Shown here piece after piece: positions 1 through 8,950 of a stretch of 53,983 bases of DNA. This DNA is from an uncultured Alistipes sp. (GTDB lineage Bacteria; Bacteroidota; Bacteroidia; Bacteroidales; Rikenellaceae). The stretch covers positions 1 to 53,983 of the forward strand of contig CALUKK010000149.1 of assembly GCA_944321205.1 (NCBI GenBank), given 5' to 3'. The notes beneath the pieces were generated by a model that was not told where the DNA came from, ran no database searches, and was given only the letters and a program-made list of their open reading frames with translations. Positions within the stretch are counted from its first letter, which is position 1, and each line of letters begins with the position of its first letter. The position numbers and the translations under genes were made by a program.

Positions 1-1087
1 CGTTGCCCAGGAAGACGATCAGCACGATGAAGACGATGATCGCCCCCTCGATCAGGTTGCGGATGACGGTCGAGATGTTGCGGTTGACCAGCTCCGAACG
101 GTTCAGATAGGGGCTGATGGAGACCTCTTCGGGCAGCATCTTCTGGATCTTCGCCACACGGTTCTCCAACTCCCGGGTCACGACATTGGCGTTGGCGCCC
201 TTGAGCATCATGGCGATACCGCCCACGCATTCGCCCTTGCCGTCGCGCGTCATGGCGCCGAAACGCTTGGCCGAACCGAACTTCACCGTTCCCACGTCGC
301 TGACGTGGATCGGAATGCCGCCCCGGTTGGCCACGACGATCCGGCGGATGTCGTCCAGCGAGGAGATCATACCCTCGGAACGGATATAATAGGCACGGTT
401 GACCTTCTCGATGTAGCTGCCGCCCGTATTCTGGTTGTTGCGGCTCAGGGCCTCGAAGACTTCGCCGATGGTGATATTGAGCGAATAGAGCGCATCGGGG
501 TCGACGGCCACCTCATACTGTTTGAGATAACCCCCGAAGCTGTTGATCTCGACGATGCCCGGGATACCCGAGAGCTGCCGCTTGACGATCCAGTCCTGGA
601 TCGTACGCAGCTCCATGGCATCGTACCGATCCTCGTAGCCCGGAGCCACGTCGAGCGTATATTGATAGATCTCGCCCAGGCCCGTGGTGATGGGCATCAT
701 CTCGGGAGTCCCCAGTTCCGAAGGGATCTCGCCCGATACGGTTTGAATCTGTTCGTTGATCAGCTGCCGCGCATCGAGTATGGGAACGCTCTCCTTGAAG
801 ACGACCGTAACGACCGACAACCCGAATCGCGATACGGAACGAATCTCCTCCACGTTCATGATGTTGCTCATCGCAACCTCGATGGGGAAGGTGATGAGTT
901 GTTCGACCTCCTGCGGGGCGAGTGTCGGTGAGACCGTAACGATCTGCACCTGGTTGTTGGTAATGTCCGGTACGGCATCGACCGGAAGCGTCAGCATCGC
1001 ATAGATACCTCCTGCAAGCAGGAAGAGCGTAGTCAGCCCGACGAAGAGTTTTTTCGTGACGGCAAAGCGCACTATGGTCTGAAACAT
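1..1087 (-). CDS. CusA/CzcA family RND heavy-metal efflux transporter, N-terminal part (runs off the left edge)
   Basis: Inner-membrane proton-driven pump subunit of a tripartite metal efflux system. The reading frame is open from an ATG at 1087 to the window edge, giving about 362 N-terminal residues. The first transmembrane helix lies near residues 12-35, followed by the motif PVDAVPDITNNQVQI, which is characteristic of CusA/CzcA rather than AcrB-type pumps. The periplasmic pore domain follows, and the second membrane helix begins at the edge (IVFIVLIVFLGN). A -7 box lies 27 bases upstream. The partner CusB/CusC-like genes are not in view. Family assignment is firm; the exact metal cannot be read from this part. 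Confidence 0.93.
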   Translation of the reverse strand, partial: MFQTIVRFAVTKKLFVGLTTLFLLAGGIYAMLTLPVDAVPDITNNQVQIVTVSPTLAPQEVEQLITFPIEVAMSNIMNVEEIRSVSRFGLSVVTVVFKESVPILDARQLINEQIQTVSGEIPSELGTPEMMPITTGLGEIYQYTLDVAPGYEDRYDAMELRTIQDWIVKRQLSGIPGIVEINSFGGYLKQYEVAVDPDALYSLNITIGEVFEALSRNNQNTGGSYIEKVNRAYYIRSEGMISSLDDIRRIVVANRGGIPIHVSDVGTVKFGSAKRFGAMTRDGKGECVGGIAMMLKGANANVVTRELENRVAKIQKMLPEEVSISPYLNRSELVNRNISTVIRNLIEGAIIVFIVLIVFLGN

Positions 1088-1113
1088 GTTGGCTGGAGAA
1101 TTGATTTGTCGGT

Positions 1114-1121
1114 CAAAGGTA
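1114..1121 (-). promoter_or_regulatory. -7 promoter box for the RND efflux gene
   Basis: On the minus strand this reads TACCTTTG, a match to the Bacteroidetes -7 consensus TAnnTTTG, 27 bases before the start codon at 1087. No clear -33 element is seen. Confidence 0.55.
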
Positions 1122-1231
1122 ATTCCCGCGTGACACGCTTCGTCCATAAATATTCCGAAGCGACCGATTTGCGGGATGAACGGACCATTTGCCGCCCTGA
1201 AAAGTCATCTTCCGCATGCGCAGACACACAA

Positions 1232-1269
1232 ACGGAGGTCGTGGAATCGGACATTTCCACGACCTCCGT
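1232..1269 (-). terminator. Rho-independent terminator after the flavodoxin-like gene
   Basis: A 15-bp perfect stem (ACGGAGGTCGTGGAA and its complement) with an 8-base loop. On the minus strand it is followed by a weak T-rich stretch (TTTGTGTGT). It lies 33 bases beyond the stop codon at 1302 and also insulates the RND gene promoter. Confidence 0.65.
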
Positions 1270-1301
1270 ATCCGGGAAAAACCGCCGGCCCGGTTCCGGG
1301 A

Positions 1302-1841
1302 TCAGAAGCGTTCGGCCAAAGCCGCAGCCCGACGACAGCCGTCCGTCCGATCGATATCGCCCTCGTTCAGCACCCCGGGAACGAGCACCTCACCGACCAT
1401 CTCCCATTTCAACAGGGCGGCCGTCCGTTCCAGCGGAATCCGCACCCCGTCGAGAACCGTCGGATCCTCCTCCTCGCAGCAGGCGATCAGCGCACATTTC
1501 TTGCCCGAGACCTCCTTGCCGCCGACCACCAGCGAAAACAGGCGGTCGATGACCCCCTTGATCTGGGCCGGGATCGTATACCAGTAGACAGGCATCGTAA
1601 AGACGACGGCCTGCGATTCGAGAATGGAGGGGGCGATGCGGTTGAAATCGTCGTCGAAAGAGCAGGCCTTGCCCGTCTTATAGCAGGTCATGCAGGCATG
1701 GCAGCCCCCGATCCGCAAAAACGCCGCATCGAAACGCGTTACGTCATGTCCCTGTTGCTCCGCGGCCCGGATAAAGGCCTCCGTCATGGCGAAGCTGTTC
1801 CCCTGTTTGCGGGGACTGCCCGTAATTACGGTAATTTTCAT
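1302..1841 (-). CDS. flavodoxin-like NADPH-dependent FMN reductase / iron-sulfur flavoprotein family
   Basis: Cytoplasmic flavoprotein of 179 residues. The N-terminus MKITVITGSPRKQGNSFAM is the FMN phosphate-binding loop of the flavodoxin fold, which fixes the start at 1841 rather than at the longer upstream frame. A cysteine cluster (GGCHACMTCYKTGKAC) follows near residues 43-57, and the family motif PVYWYTIPAQIKGVIDR lies near residue 85. It sits 4 bases after the NTF2-like gene and is divergent from an HxlR regulator, an arrangement common for reductases induced by quinones or electrophiles. The substrate is unknown. Confidence 0.88.
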   Translation of the reverse strand: MKITVITGSPRKQGNSFAMTEAFIRAAEQQGHDVTRFDAAFLRIGGCHACMTCYKTGKACSFDDDFNRIAPSILESQAVVFTMPVYWYTIPAQIKGVIDRLFSLVVGGKEVSGKKCALIACCEEEDPTVLDGVRIPLERTAALLKWEMVGEVLVPGVLNEGDIDRTDGCRRAAALAERF

Positions 1842-1845
1842 GACT

Positions 1846-2229
1846 CTATTTTTGAATGGTATCGGAATTCTGGTTATAGGCCTTGGCCACACAACGCCAC
1901 GTGCCGTCGATCTTCAGCAGCAACAGATAATCCGTAAAATCGATACGGCCTCCCCACCGCTCCTCCAGCACGCGGACCACGGCCAGCGACTCCTCAACGG
2001 CCAGCACGTCGATCCGGGCCTTGAATGCGGGCCCTGCGGCGACGGTCTCCACATTGTGATAGAACTGTTCGATGCTGCCATGCTCCAGCTTGCCGTCCAG
2101 ATAGCCGAACAACACGGCCTCATCGAGAAACAACTCCCGGGCCGGAAGGCTGTTCCCCTCGGCCACGCTGCGTACGAACTTCCCGGCCGCCTCTTCCACG
2201 GCCCTGTACTCTTCGATGCTTGCTCTCAT
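1846..2229 (-). CDS. NTF2-like (putative lumazine-binding / SnoaL-type) protein
   Basis: Small 127-residue protein of the NTF2-like cone fold. The features are an N-terminal helix (SIEEYRAVEEAAGKFV), a central HGSIEQFYHNVE segment and a C-terminal sheet ending GTWRCVAKAYNQ, which resembles the putative lumazine-binding family often found beside flavin reductases. The ATG at 2229 is chosen because the upstream extension is basic, looks untranslated and overlaps the promoter. It is the first gene of a two-gene unit with the flavodoxin-like reductase. Ligand and reaction are not known. Confidence 0.75.
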   Translation of the reverse strand: MRASIEEYRAVEEAAGKFVRSVAEGNSLPARELFLDEAVLFGYLDGKLEHGSIEQFYHNVETVAAGPAFKARIDVLAVEESLAVVRVLEERWGGRIDFTDYLLLLKIDGTWRCVAKAYNQNSDTIQK

Positions 2230-2252
2230 GATCCTGTTTTTTGATGTTGTCA

Positions 2253-2283
2253 CAAAATTACGTGCTTGTTTCCATCGGCGCAA
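2253..2283 (-). promoter_or_regulatory. Promoter of the NTF2-like/reductase operon
   Basis: The minus strand carries TAATTTTG (2260-2253), matching the -7 box TAnnTTTG, and TTG at 2283-2281, a plausible -33 element, with 20 bases between. It lies in the divergent space shared with the HxlR gene, so HxlR is the obvious candidate to act here. Confidence 0.6.
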
Positions 2284-2348
2284 GTACCGAAAAATAATTC
2301 GGGTACTGAAAATTTATTCACCATACCCGCCGATCGGAGGGTTATATG

Positions 2349-2356
2349 TATCTTTG
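2349..2356 (+). promoter_or_regulatory. -7 promoter box for the HxlR regulator
   Basis: TATCTTTG, a full match to TAnnTTTG, 21 bases before the ATG at 2378. Its partner promoter for the divergent operon is about 90 bases away, close enough for one operator to control both. Confidence 0.6.
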
Positions 2357-2377
2357 TGACAAGAAAAACAAACCGCC

Positions 2378-2734
2378 ATGTACGAACGAAAGATTCCCGT
2401 CGATCTGGACTGTCCGCTGCGGCTGACCATGAGCCTGATGGATTCGAAATGGAAATCCTGCATCCTGGACGAGTTGCGACATGGACCCTTGCGGCCGAGC
2501 GAACTCCACAGACAGTTGCCCGAAGCCACACCGCGGGTCCTCGATCTGCAGTTGAAGGAGTTGGTCGAAGACGGGCTGGTCGTCAAAACCATCTATGCCG
2601 AACTGCCGCCCCGTTCGGAGTATGCCATCACGGAGCTGGGGGCCTCACTGCTGCCGATCATCGACGCGATGATCGAATGGGGGCTCCGGAACACCGATCT
2701 TTTCGAACGGAAATTCGGAAAAATCCCCAAATAG
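2378..2734 (+). CDS. HxlR/YodB family winged-helix transcriptional regulator
   Basis: DNA-binding regulator of 118 residues. The family signature is seen directly: CPLRLTMSLMDSKWKSCIL, then LRPSELHRQLPEATPRVLDLQLKELVEDGLV as the winged helix-turn-helix, then YAITELGASLLPIIDAMIEWG. Cys12 occupies the conserved N-terminal cysteine position that senses electrophiles or oxidants in YodB, HypR and QorR. It is divergent from an NTF2-like gene and a flavodoxin-like reductase, the usual target arrangement. Control of that operon in response to redox or quinone stress is inferred from the family and the layout. Confidence 0.92.
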   Translation: MYERKIPVDLDCPLRLTMSLMDSKWKSCILDELRHGPLRPSELHRQLPEATPRVLDLQLKELVEDGLVVKTIYAELPPRSEYAITELGASLLPIIDAMIEWGLRNTDLFERKFGKIPK

Positions 2735-3063
2735 AACCGCGCCACAGAAGACACCACATGGTTCTTCATTGCGCCATGGAATGTTCGCATCCTCCAAAAA
2801 GGCACCCGCAAACCGCGAGGCGCCCGGATGGCACATGCCGAATGACGTTTTGTTTCATATTTAGGACCTTTCATCGTATTTATCTGAAATATAATCACTT
2901 AATCCAAATAAATCGTCAAAATATCGAAAAGATTGACTACCTTTGCGACATAAAATTTACCTCCGAGACCAATACTCAGCCCGAGAGACGATATATCCAT
3001 TCCCGGGTTAGTGACGAATGATAAAATGGCTCTGTATTTCCGGAGATGGCGTAAGCGGACCAT
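2735..3063. other. Intergenic region before the fimbrial operon
   Basis: About 330 bases without a gene. The first half is GC-rich and follows the HxlR gene; a GGCACC/GGCGCC stem near 2800-2825 could be a weak terminator. From about 2850 the DNA is AT-rich and holds the fimbrial promoter. No invertible repeats of the kind flanking phase-variable Bacteroides promoters were recognised. Confidence 0.5.
2938..2945 (+). promoter_or_regulatory. -7 promoter box of the fimbrial operon
   Basis: TACCTTTG in an AT-rich stretch matches the Bacteroidetes -7 consensus. Transcription would start near 2950, leaving a leader of about 110 bases before the ATG at 3064. Confidence 0.6.
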
Positions 3064-4383
3064 ATGCGGATCAATACGATATTTTTGCTCATTTGTCTGA
3101 TGAGCCCGATCGGTGTCTCCCTGGCACAGGAGAAGACTCCTCCCCATGTTGAACAGAGGGGAGGGGATTTTTCTTTGCAGAAGAGTGACAATCCCGATTC
3201 GATTGACACCGCAGACCGTTTTGCCCTCTACTACTGGCGTGACCGCATCGATCTGGACGAAACCTATCTCGACAACGGCTGGCAGATGGACCGGATCCGG
3301 CACTATCTGGCCCACTCTCCCCGGATCGACAGCATCACCATCCAGGCATACGCCTCTCCCGAAGGGGTATATGAACACAACGTCTGGCTCGCCCGCAAAC
3401 GGGCCGAAGCCGCCAAACGTTTCATCCTGGAACACCTCCCCGACCGGCAGACGTTCGATGCGGCCCGGATCCGACTCCGACCCATGGATGAAAACTGGAC
3501 AGGGCTGGCCGCCGAACTCGAAGCCAACTACCACCGGGCCGACCGGGAAAAGGTTCTGGCAATTCTCCGCGCCCCGGTGCGCAACGACACCAAGAAATGG
3601 AGGCTCCAACAACTCGACAACGGCTATACCTACAAGTATATCATCCGTACGCACATGCCGCGGCTGCGTCTGGCCACGTGGATCTGTGTCTGGCAGAGAC
3701 CTTTTGAGGAGCCGATCGGAAAAGAGACCCGGTTTGCCGTAACCGAACCCGTACAGAGTCCGCTGAAACCCTATCGCGCGACCGTTGCGGAAGACTCCAC
3801 GGCCTGGAAAAAACGCACCTTCCTCGCCCTGAAGAGCAATCTGCTCTATGATGCCGCCACGGCGGTCAATTTTGCGGTCGAGGTACCCTTCAACGAGCGA
3901 TTCTCCCTGCTCTACGAACACCATTGTCCGTGGTGGCTCTCCGACAACAACCGCTACTGTCTGCAATTTCTCTCCTTCGGAGGGGAATTCCGCTGGTGGT
4001 TCAAACCCCGGACAAGCCTCGCCACAGCGCGTCGGGTGCAACGCGACGCCCTGGTCGGACACTTCCTCGGGCTCTACGGCATGGGCGGAAAGTTCGACAT
4101 CCAGGCCAACCGCACGTTCTGCTATCAGGGCGAGTTCTTCAGCGTCGGGCTCTCCTACGGCTATGCCATGCCCATCTCCAAGCGGCTCAACCTCGAATTC
4201 TCCATCTCGGCGGGATACGTCCGCATCCCCTACCGGCACTACAATCCGACCGACGACGGAGAGCTGCTGATCCGCGACCGGAACAAAACCGGCGTATGGC
4301 ACTATGTCGGTCCCACGAAGATCGAAGTGGCATTATCCGTGCCGCTGCTCATCAAAAAACGCGTGAAAGGAGGTGACCGATGA
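3064..4383 (+). CDS. DUF3575 protein with OmpA-like N-terminal region, first gene of the fimbrial operon
   Basis: Exported protein of 439 residues. It has a signal peptide (ending near SLAQ, residue 22), an OmpA-like segment around residues 80-125 (SITIQAYASPEGVYEHNVWL, ARKRAEAAKRFI) and a C-terminal DUF3575 region starting near RTFLALKSNLLYDAATAVNFAVEVPF that looks like an outer-membrane beta-barrel. This family commonly heads Bacteroidales type V pilus loci, and an outer-membrane anchor or assembly role is inferred from that. Its stop overlaps the next start by 4 bases, implying translational coupling with the DUF5119 lipoprotein. Confidence 0.85.
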   Translation: MRINTIFLLICLMSPIGVSLAQEKTPPHVEQRGGDFSLQKSDNPDSIDTADRFALYYWRDRIDLDETYLDNGWQMDRIRHYLAHSPRIDSITIQAYASPEGVYEHNVWLARKRAEAAKRFILEHLPDRQTFDAARIRLRPMDENWTGLAAELEANYHRADREKVLAILRAPVRNDTKKWRLQQLDNGYTYKYIIRTHMPRLRLATWICVWQRPFEEPIGKETRFAVTEPVQSPLKPYRATVAEDSTAWKKRTFLALKSNLLYDAATAVNFAVEVPFNERFSLLYEHHCPWWLSDNNRYCLQFLSFGGEFRWWFKPRTSLATARRVQRDALVGHFLGLYGMGGKFDIQANRTFCYQGEFFSVGLSYGYAMPISKRLNLEFSISAGYVRIPYRHYNPTDDGELLIRDRNKTGVWHYVGPTKIEVALSVPLLIKKRVKGGDR

Positions 4384-5426
4384 AAAGAGTGCTCAAACGG
4401 ACAGGCGCAGCGGTGATTCTGATCTCCGTGATGGTGTTGTCGGGCCGCTGTACCCGGCGTCCGCTCGTGGATGCCGGAAACACCCACTACGTGCGCGTCT
4501 ATCTCGATGAAGAGATCAAGAACGTAACCACGGGATTCTACAACCAGGCGTTGACAAAACCCGACTTCCAGACGCCGGAGATCCTTCATGTCATTCTCTA
4601 CGACCAGACCAACAACCGCATTGCCGCCGAACGTTACCTGCGGGATCGGAAATCCGACGCCCGGGGCGTCTACTTCGACGGATACCTCGTGGCCGAACCC
4701 GGCGATTACCGGTTGCTGACCTACAACTTCGGGACCGAATCGACGATCATCGACCAGCATCACCTCTATCACGGAGCCGTAGCCTCCACGAACGAGATCC
4801 CCACCACACTCAGAAGTTCCCTGTCATCCCGGGCCGACGGCGAGCAGGAGCGAATCGTATATGGCCCCGACCACCTTTTCGTCGACCGCAACGAGATGTT
4901 CACGCTCGACTACGGTACCGAGATCGACACGCTGCGCAATGCCGCCGGAGACCATTTCACCGCCGGCAGCATCGTGCTCTCATACTATCTCCAGATCCGC
5001 GTCAACGGGGCCCAATGGATCTCTTCGGCCGTGGGGCTGCTGACGGGAATGTCGGGATCGGCAACCCTTCACGACGGCAACCTTCGCACGGAAGATCCCG
5101 TAACCCTCTACTTCGAGATGGAGCGCGGAGGGCTGGACAGCGGGGAGCCGTTCATCTACACCACGTTCCACACCTTCGGAAAACTTCCCGATCAGGACAA
5201 CCAACTCTCGATCACCTTCGATGTCCGAACCACCGACGGCCGGGCCCTGACCACGACTCTCGATATCACGGACAAGTTCTCCGAACCGGAGGCCGTCGAA
5301 CACCAATGGCTGCTGCTCGACCAGGTGCTCACCATTCCGGAGCCCGAGGAGCCCGAAGGTTCCGGAGAGGGATTTGGTCCGAATGTTGACGACTGGGAGG
5401 ACATCGAGACCGACATCATCATCTGA
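4380..5426 (+). CDS. DUF5119 fimbrial-locus lipoprotein
   Basis: Protein of 348 residues with a hydrophobic N-terminus ending VLSGRC, a lipobox-like site with Arg before the Cys, so a weak one. The body is rich in beta strand and resembles FimB/Mfa2-type minor subunits or anchors (YVRVYLDEEI near the start; PGDYRLLTYNFGTES in the middle). The C-terminus GFGPNVDDWEDIETDIII is the typical tail of DUF5119 proteins. It is coupled to the upstream DUF3575 gene and precedes the main fimbrillin by 100 bases. Its role in pilus anchoring or assembly is inferred from its place in the operon. Confidence 0.82.
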   Translation: MKRVLKRTGAAVILISVMVLSGRCTRRPLVDAGNTHYVRVYLDEEIKNVTTGFYNQALTKPDFQTPEILHVILYDQTNNRIAAERYLRDRKSDARGVYFDGYLVAEPGDYRLLTYNFGTESTIIDQHHLYHGAVASTNEIPTTLRSSLSSRADGEQERIVYGPDHLFVDRNEMFTLDYGTEIDTLRNAAGDHFTAGSIVLSYYLQIRVNGAQWISSAVGLLTGMSGSATLHDGNLRTEDPVTLYFEMERGGLDSGEPFIYTTFHTFGKLPDQDNQLSITFDVRTTDGRALTTTLDITDKFSEPEAVEHQWLLLDQVLTIPEPEEPEGSGEGFGPNVDDWEDIETDIII

Positions 5427-5526
5427 AACCGATCCCCCGAGTGTAAAAGAAGTGAGAGGAAGGGACGGGGGAAACAAATTGGATAACAGACAATAAAAAA
5501 CACACAAATCTCAAAATTCACTTCTC

Positions 5527-6663
5527 ATGAAAAAAATTCTGCTTTTAGCTGCCGCTGCGGGAGTCATCCTCTCGGGCTGCGTCAAGAACGAATCCGCAAG
5601 CGGGGTCATCGCTTCGGATGCGAAGATTTCGTTCGAAACTCCGGCCGTAGGAGTCTCGACACGTGCCGTTGTGGGCGAGATCGCCTCCGCAGCGGCTTAT
5701 CCGGCTACGGAGAAATTCAAGGTCTGGGGCTGGTATCACAAAGACAACTACACGTCCTTCGGAGATGCCTCGAACGGCTGGACCATCTACATGGCCGAAG
5801 AGGACGGCAGCGCTCTCGAAGTCACCAATCCGGACGGTACGGCCCAAACCTGGGCTCCGAGCGTCGACCACTACTGGCCCAAAAACGGCAAACTGACCTT
5901 TGCGGCCTACTCTCCGGCCGATGCCACAGGTACCTACACCCACACGGCGAACGGCCTGCAGATCGCCGGATTCACCGTGAACGAAGTCGGACAACAGTAC
6001 GACCTGCTCTACAGCGACCGCTCCTATAACCGGGTCTCGTCGGAGAACCAGTACAACGGAAGCAACACCACCGGGAACATTTACAACGGTGTGGACATCG
6101 TATTCCACCACGCCCTTTCGTCGATTCTCTTCAAGGTCGGAACCGATGTCGATTACAGCCAGGCCAACATCACCTTCAAGGTCAAGCGCATCACGATCCG
6201 GAACGTGGTCAACAAGGGTGACTTCAACGAGACGCTGACCGACCAATCCGCACCGATCGAGCGGAATCCGACCTGGACACCCTCCACCGAAGCTGGGGAC
6301 AAGACCGATTACGTGGTCTTCGACGACGCAACCGGATTCGAGGTTCCGACGGACGGCACGACCTACACGGAGCCCGCTCCGGCCAATGGCACGGCCAACG
6401 ATCTGATGCTGCTTCCGCAGTCGTTCGTCGGCAAGGATGACGCCGTCGTGGAGATCGTCTACACGATGAAGACCGCCGCATCGGCCGAAATCGAACACAC
6501 GGCATCGTTCCAGCTCAACAGCGCAACCAATGCCGAAACCTGGGAGGACAACAAACGCTATACCTACAAAATCATCTTCGGAGGACTGGAGAAGATCACC
6601 TTTGCACCCGTTGTTGAAGACTGGGTGGATGTCGAGACTCCTGTCAATCCCGGTCTCAACTAA
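5527..6663 (+). CDS. fimbrillin family protein, probable major pilus subunit
   Basis: Lipoprotein precursor of 378 residues with a clear lipobox (ILSGC, Cys18). The sequence STRAVVG around Arg46 matches the kind of site where an Arg-specific protease trims Bacteroidales type V pilins after export. The body has the fimbrillin-like (Mfa-like) pattern: FKVWGWYHKDN, WPKNGKLTFAAYSP and FHHALSSILFKV, then a C-terminal strand ending EDWVDVETPVNPGLN that could serve as the exchange strand. A strong hairpin follows the gene, which fits higher expression than the downstream subunits. The major-subunit role is inferred from position. Confidence 0.88.
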   Translation: MKKILLLAAAAGVILSGCVKNESASGVIASDAKISFETPAVGVSTRAVVGEIASAAAYPATEKFKVWGWYHKDNYTSFGDASNGWTIYMAEEDGSALEVTNPDGTAQTWAPSVDHYWPKNGKLTFAAYSPADATGTYTHTANGLQIAGFTVNEVGQQYDLLYSDRSYNRVSSENQYNGSNTTGNIYNGVDIVFHHALSSILFKVGTDVDYSQANITFKVKRITIRNVVNKGDFNETLTDQSAPIERNPTWTPSTEAGDKTDYVVFDDATGFEVPTDGTTYTEPAPANGTANDLMLLPQSFVGKDDAVVEIVYTMKTAASAEIEHTASFQLNSATNAETWEDNKRYTYKIIFGGLEKITFAPVVEDWVDVETPVNPGLN

Positions 6664-6699
6664 ACCGCCATCCGCGGGAACGACATCTCCCGCCATCTG

Positions 6700-6728
6700 C
6701 CTGCGGATGGGGTGACACCCTCCGCAGG
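6700..6728 (+). terminator. Hairpin between the first fimbrillin and the next subunit gene
   Basis: CCTGCGGA pairs with TCCGCAGG, and the inner GGGGT/ACCC extends the stem. It lacks a T tract (followed by CCCAAAAAAC), so it may be a partial terminator or an mRNA-stabilising end that sets subunit ratios rather than a full stop. Confidence 0.4.
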
Positions 6729-6745
6729 CCCAAAAAACCGACCGC

Positions 6746-7711
6746 ATGAAAACGACGCTTCATCGAATCGTATGCACAACGACAGCCATGCTGCTCGTTT
6801 CGATCGTCGTGCCGGGGTGCGTAAACGAAAACCGCGAGCGGCACGATCCTGTCGTGAAGCTCCGCTTCGAACCCGTCATGCACGCACAGGTACGATCCGA
6901 AGCCGCGGCCGGAGATCCGTCGGAACACGACGATCCGCAGAGCGCAGTCGACGAACCCTCGTTCGGAGTCAGCGCCTGGACCCTCGACGAGACTGCAACC
7001 TGGGACTCCGCAGCCGCAAGCGCCGAAGAGTTCCTGGTCCAGGAGCGCCTGCTGCGGAACGGGCTTTTCTGGTATTCCGAATCCGCGGTCGAGTGGCCCT
7101 CGAACCGCTACAACCTCACCTGCATCGGTTTCGCACCCTTCGAAGCCGCGACGGAGTGCTCCCGGGATCGCGGTGTGGTCTTCGAGCAGGTCGACACCTC
7201 GACCGATCCGGGGGATCTGCGCTACTCCGAACCGCAGACGGAACTCGCCAAGAGCCGAAACGGCGGAATCATCACCCTGCCGATGCTCCCGGCCCTGTGC
7301 CAGCTCGGATTCCACGTAAGGGGTGTTTCAGGATACGATGACACCCGGGTATACGTACGCCGCATCATGCTGGAGGGACTCGGGCTGCGCGGGAGTTTTT
7401 GCTCGCTGCCCGCACCCGTCTGGGAACTTTCCGACCAGCGCAGCGCCATGACCTTCTTCGAGGGAGACCTGCAGGTCGGATATACCCCGCAGGAGGCCGG
7501 GACACCCCGGCGAATCATCCCCCAGAAGCTGAGCGGCACGATCACCGTGGAGTACGAGTTCGAGACTCCGGCCGGCAACCGGCTCCAGCAGACCGAAATC
7601 AGGCTCCCCGTGCAACGCACCCTCGACGCCGGACGGCAACACACCCTGACTCTGGCCGTCAGCCCCGCCGGCGTGGAGGTGATCCCCGAAAATCCGACAC
7701 TTCTGGACTAA
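6746..7711 (+). CDS. fimbrillin-like lipoprotein, accessory pilus subunit
   Basis: Exported lipoprotein of 321 residues (VVPGC, Cys25), with a candidate trimming site at QVRSEAAAG (Arg50). The core resembles the fimbrillin-like fold: FGVSAWTLDE, YNLTCIGFAPFEAAT, and a pattern of alternating hydrophobic residues to the end. It is shorter than the major subunit and lacks the WVDVET-type tail, so it may be a minor or terminal subunit. It lies between two other fimbrillin-like genes in one transcription unit. Confidence 0.72.
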   Translation: MKTTLHRIVCTTTAMLLVSIVVPGCVNENRERHDPVVKLRFEPVMHAQVRSEAAAGDPSEHDDPQSAVDEPSFGVSAWTLDETATWDSAAASAEEFLVQERLLRNGLFWYSESAVEWPSNRYNLTCIGFAPFEAATECSRDRGVVFEQVDTSTDPGDLRYSEPQTELAKSRNGGIITLPMLPALCQLGFHVRGVSGYDDTRVYVRRIMLEGLGLRGSFCSLPAPVWELSDQRSAMTFFEGDLQVGYTPQEAGTPRRIIPQKLSGTITVEYEFETPAGNRLQQTEIRLPVQRTLDAGRQHTLTLAVSPAGVEVIPENPTLLD

Positions 7712-7724
7712 CATTCCAAATCGC

Positions 7725-8924
7725 ATGATACGAACCTTCAAATACCTGTTTCCGATGTTGACGCTCCCGCTCTGGGGGTGCTCCACCTCCGACCCGACGG
7801 AGCATGCGGCACCCGAGGCCGGGACGATCCCCATTGTCTGGAATGTCGGAAGCGTCTCGTCGCCCGGATCCGGAAGCCGGGCGCTCGTCGGTCCCGAATT
7901 CGACAGCGAAGGCCGGCCATACACCGAACGCGACTGGACCACGATCGAACAGACCTGCACGCCGCAAGCCGCGGGCGGAGAAGGCAAGGCCATCGGTATC
8001 TGGGCCGACTATGCCTATACGGACGAACGGGGCGACGAAGTCGTCATGAAGAACCTCTTCAGCGGAACAAGACTCATCTACGCCGACAAACCCGGCGGAA
8101 ATCCCCACAGCTGGTGGAACTACGAAGGCGACGATCTCTACTGGTTCCTGGGAGGTTCCTACAAGTTCAGAGCCTATTTTCCCCAGGAGCTCGGACAGAA
8201 CGTCATCTCCTCGGCCACGGCCACGACCTTCGTCATCGAATATCCCACGCACGAGATGCAGGAGGATCTGCTGCTCGCATACAACCGTGTCGACACGACC
8301 GATCCGCAGGTGGATCTGAGTCTTCCCGTGAAACTGGATTTCAGCCACGGGCTGGCCGCCATCCGGTTTCTCGTCAAGGCCGACTTCGCCAATACGGATC
8401 AACTCACCTCGTGCTATCTCCAGAATGTCGAAACACAGGATTTCGCAACCTCGGGGATTCTGGCCTACGGCACCGACACCGATCCGGAGGCGATCTCCTG
8501 GGTCATGGGATACTACCCTCCCGCCACCGAACGCATCTACTACTGGGAAAACGCCGGCGTGGAATTCTCGTACGACGGCGCCGGAACCTCGCACCCCGCT
8601 CTGGCATACTCCCCCGAAGGGTGTACCGCGGGGGAGCTCTTCACCCGGAACAACGGCTGGGTTCTGATTCTTCCGCAAGCCTCCTCGGGACGTCTGCAGT
8701 TCTGCTTCACGACCCGCAACGGCGAAGAGGCCGTCTATCGCGTGACCATCCCGCAGATCACCGAGCGCATCCAGGCCAACGACGGCTCGCTCTTCGAAAG
8801 CACGGAATACCGCCCCGGACGACGCTATACCTACACGATCTCGATTACCAAGACGGATCTGGAACTCTCTCTGACGGTTGCTGACTGGAACCTGCGGGAA
8901 TCGTCTCACAGCATCGTATTCTGA
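7725..8924 (+). CDS. fimbrillin family lipoprotein, accessory pilus subunit
   Basis: Lipoprotein of 399 residues (PLWGC, Cys19) with a possible Arg cleavage site at GSRALVG (Arg52). Fimbrillin-like features include KAIGIWADYAYTDE, LYWFLGGSYKFRAYFPQ, LDFSHGLAAIRFLVKA and the final strand LSLTVADWNLRESSHSIVF. The SHGLAAIRF motif is the same signature as FHHALSSILF in the first fimbrillin, showing they are distant paralogues. It lies 13 bases after the previous gene and 26 before the next, so it is part of the same transcript. Confidence 0.8.
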   Translation: MIRTFKYLFPMLTLPLWGCSTSDPTEHAAPEAGTIPIVWNVGSVSSPGSGSRALVGPEFDSEGRPYTERDWTTIEQTCTPQAAGGEGKAIGIWADYAYTDERGDEVVMKNLFSGTRLIYADKPGGNPHSWWNYEGDDLYWFLGGSYKFRAYFPQELGQNVISSATATTFVIEYPTHEMQEDLLLAYNRVDTTDPQVDLSLPVKLDFSHGLAAIRFLVKADFANTDQLTSCYLQNVETQDFATSGILAYGTDTDPEAISWVMGYYPPATERIYYWENAGVEFSYDGAGTSHPALAYSPEGCTAGELFTRNNGWVLILPQASSGRLQFCFTTRNGEEAVYRVTIPQITERIQANDGSLFESTEYRPGRRYTYTISITKTDLELSLTVADWNLRESSHSIVF

Positions 8925-8950
8925 CCATCTTCCAAACGACGGATTGCAAC

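Noticed and set aside
2899..4302. 467-codon minus-strand frame opposite the DUF3575 gene
   Set aside because: It overlaps the fimbrial promoter and the plus-strand gene has signal peptide and family motifs; the antisense translation has none.
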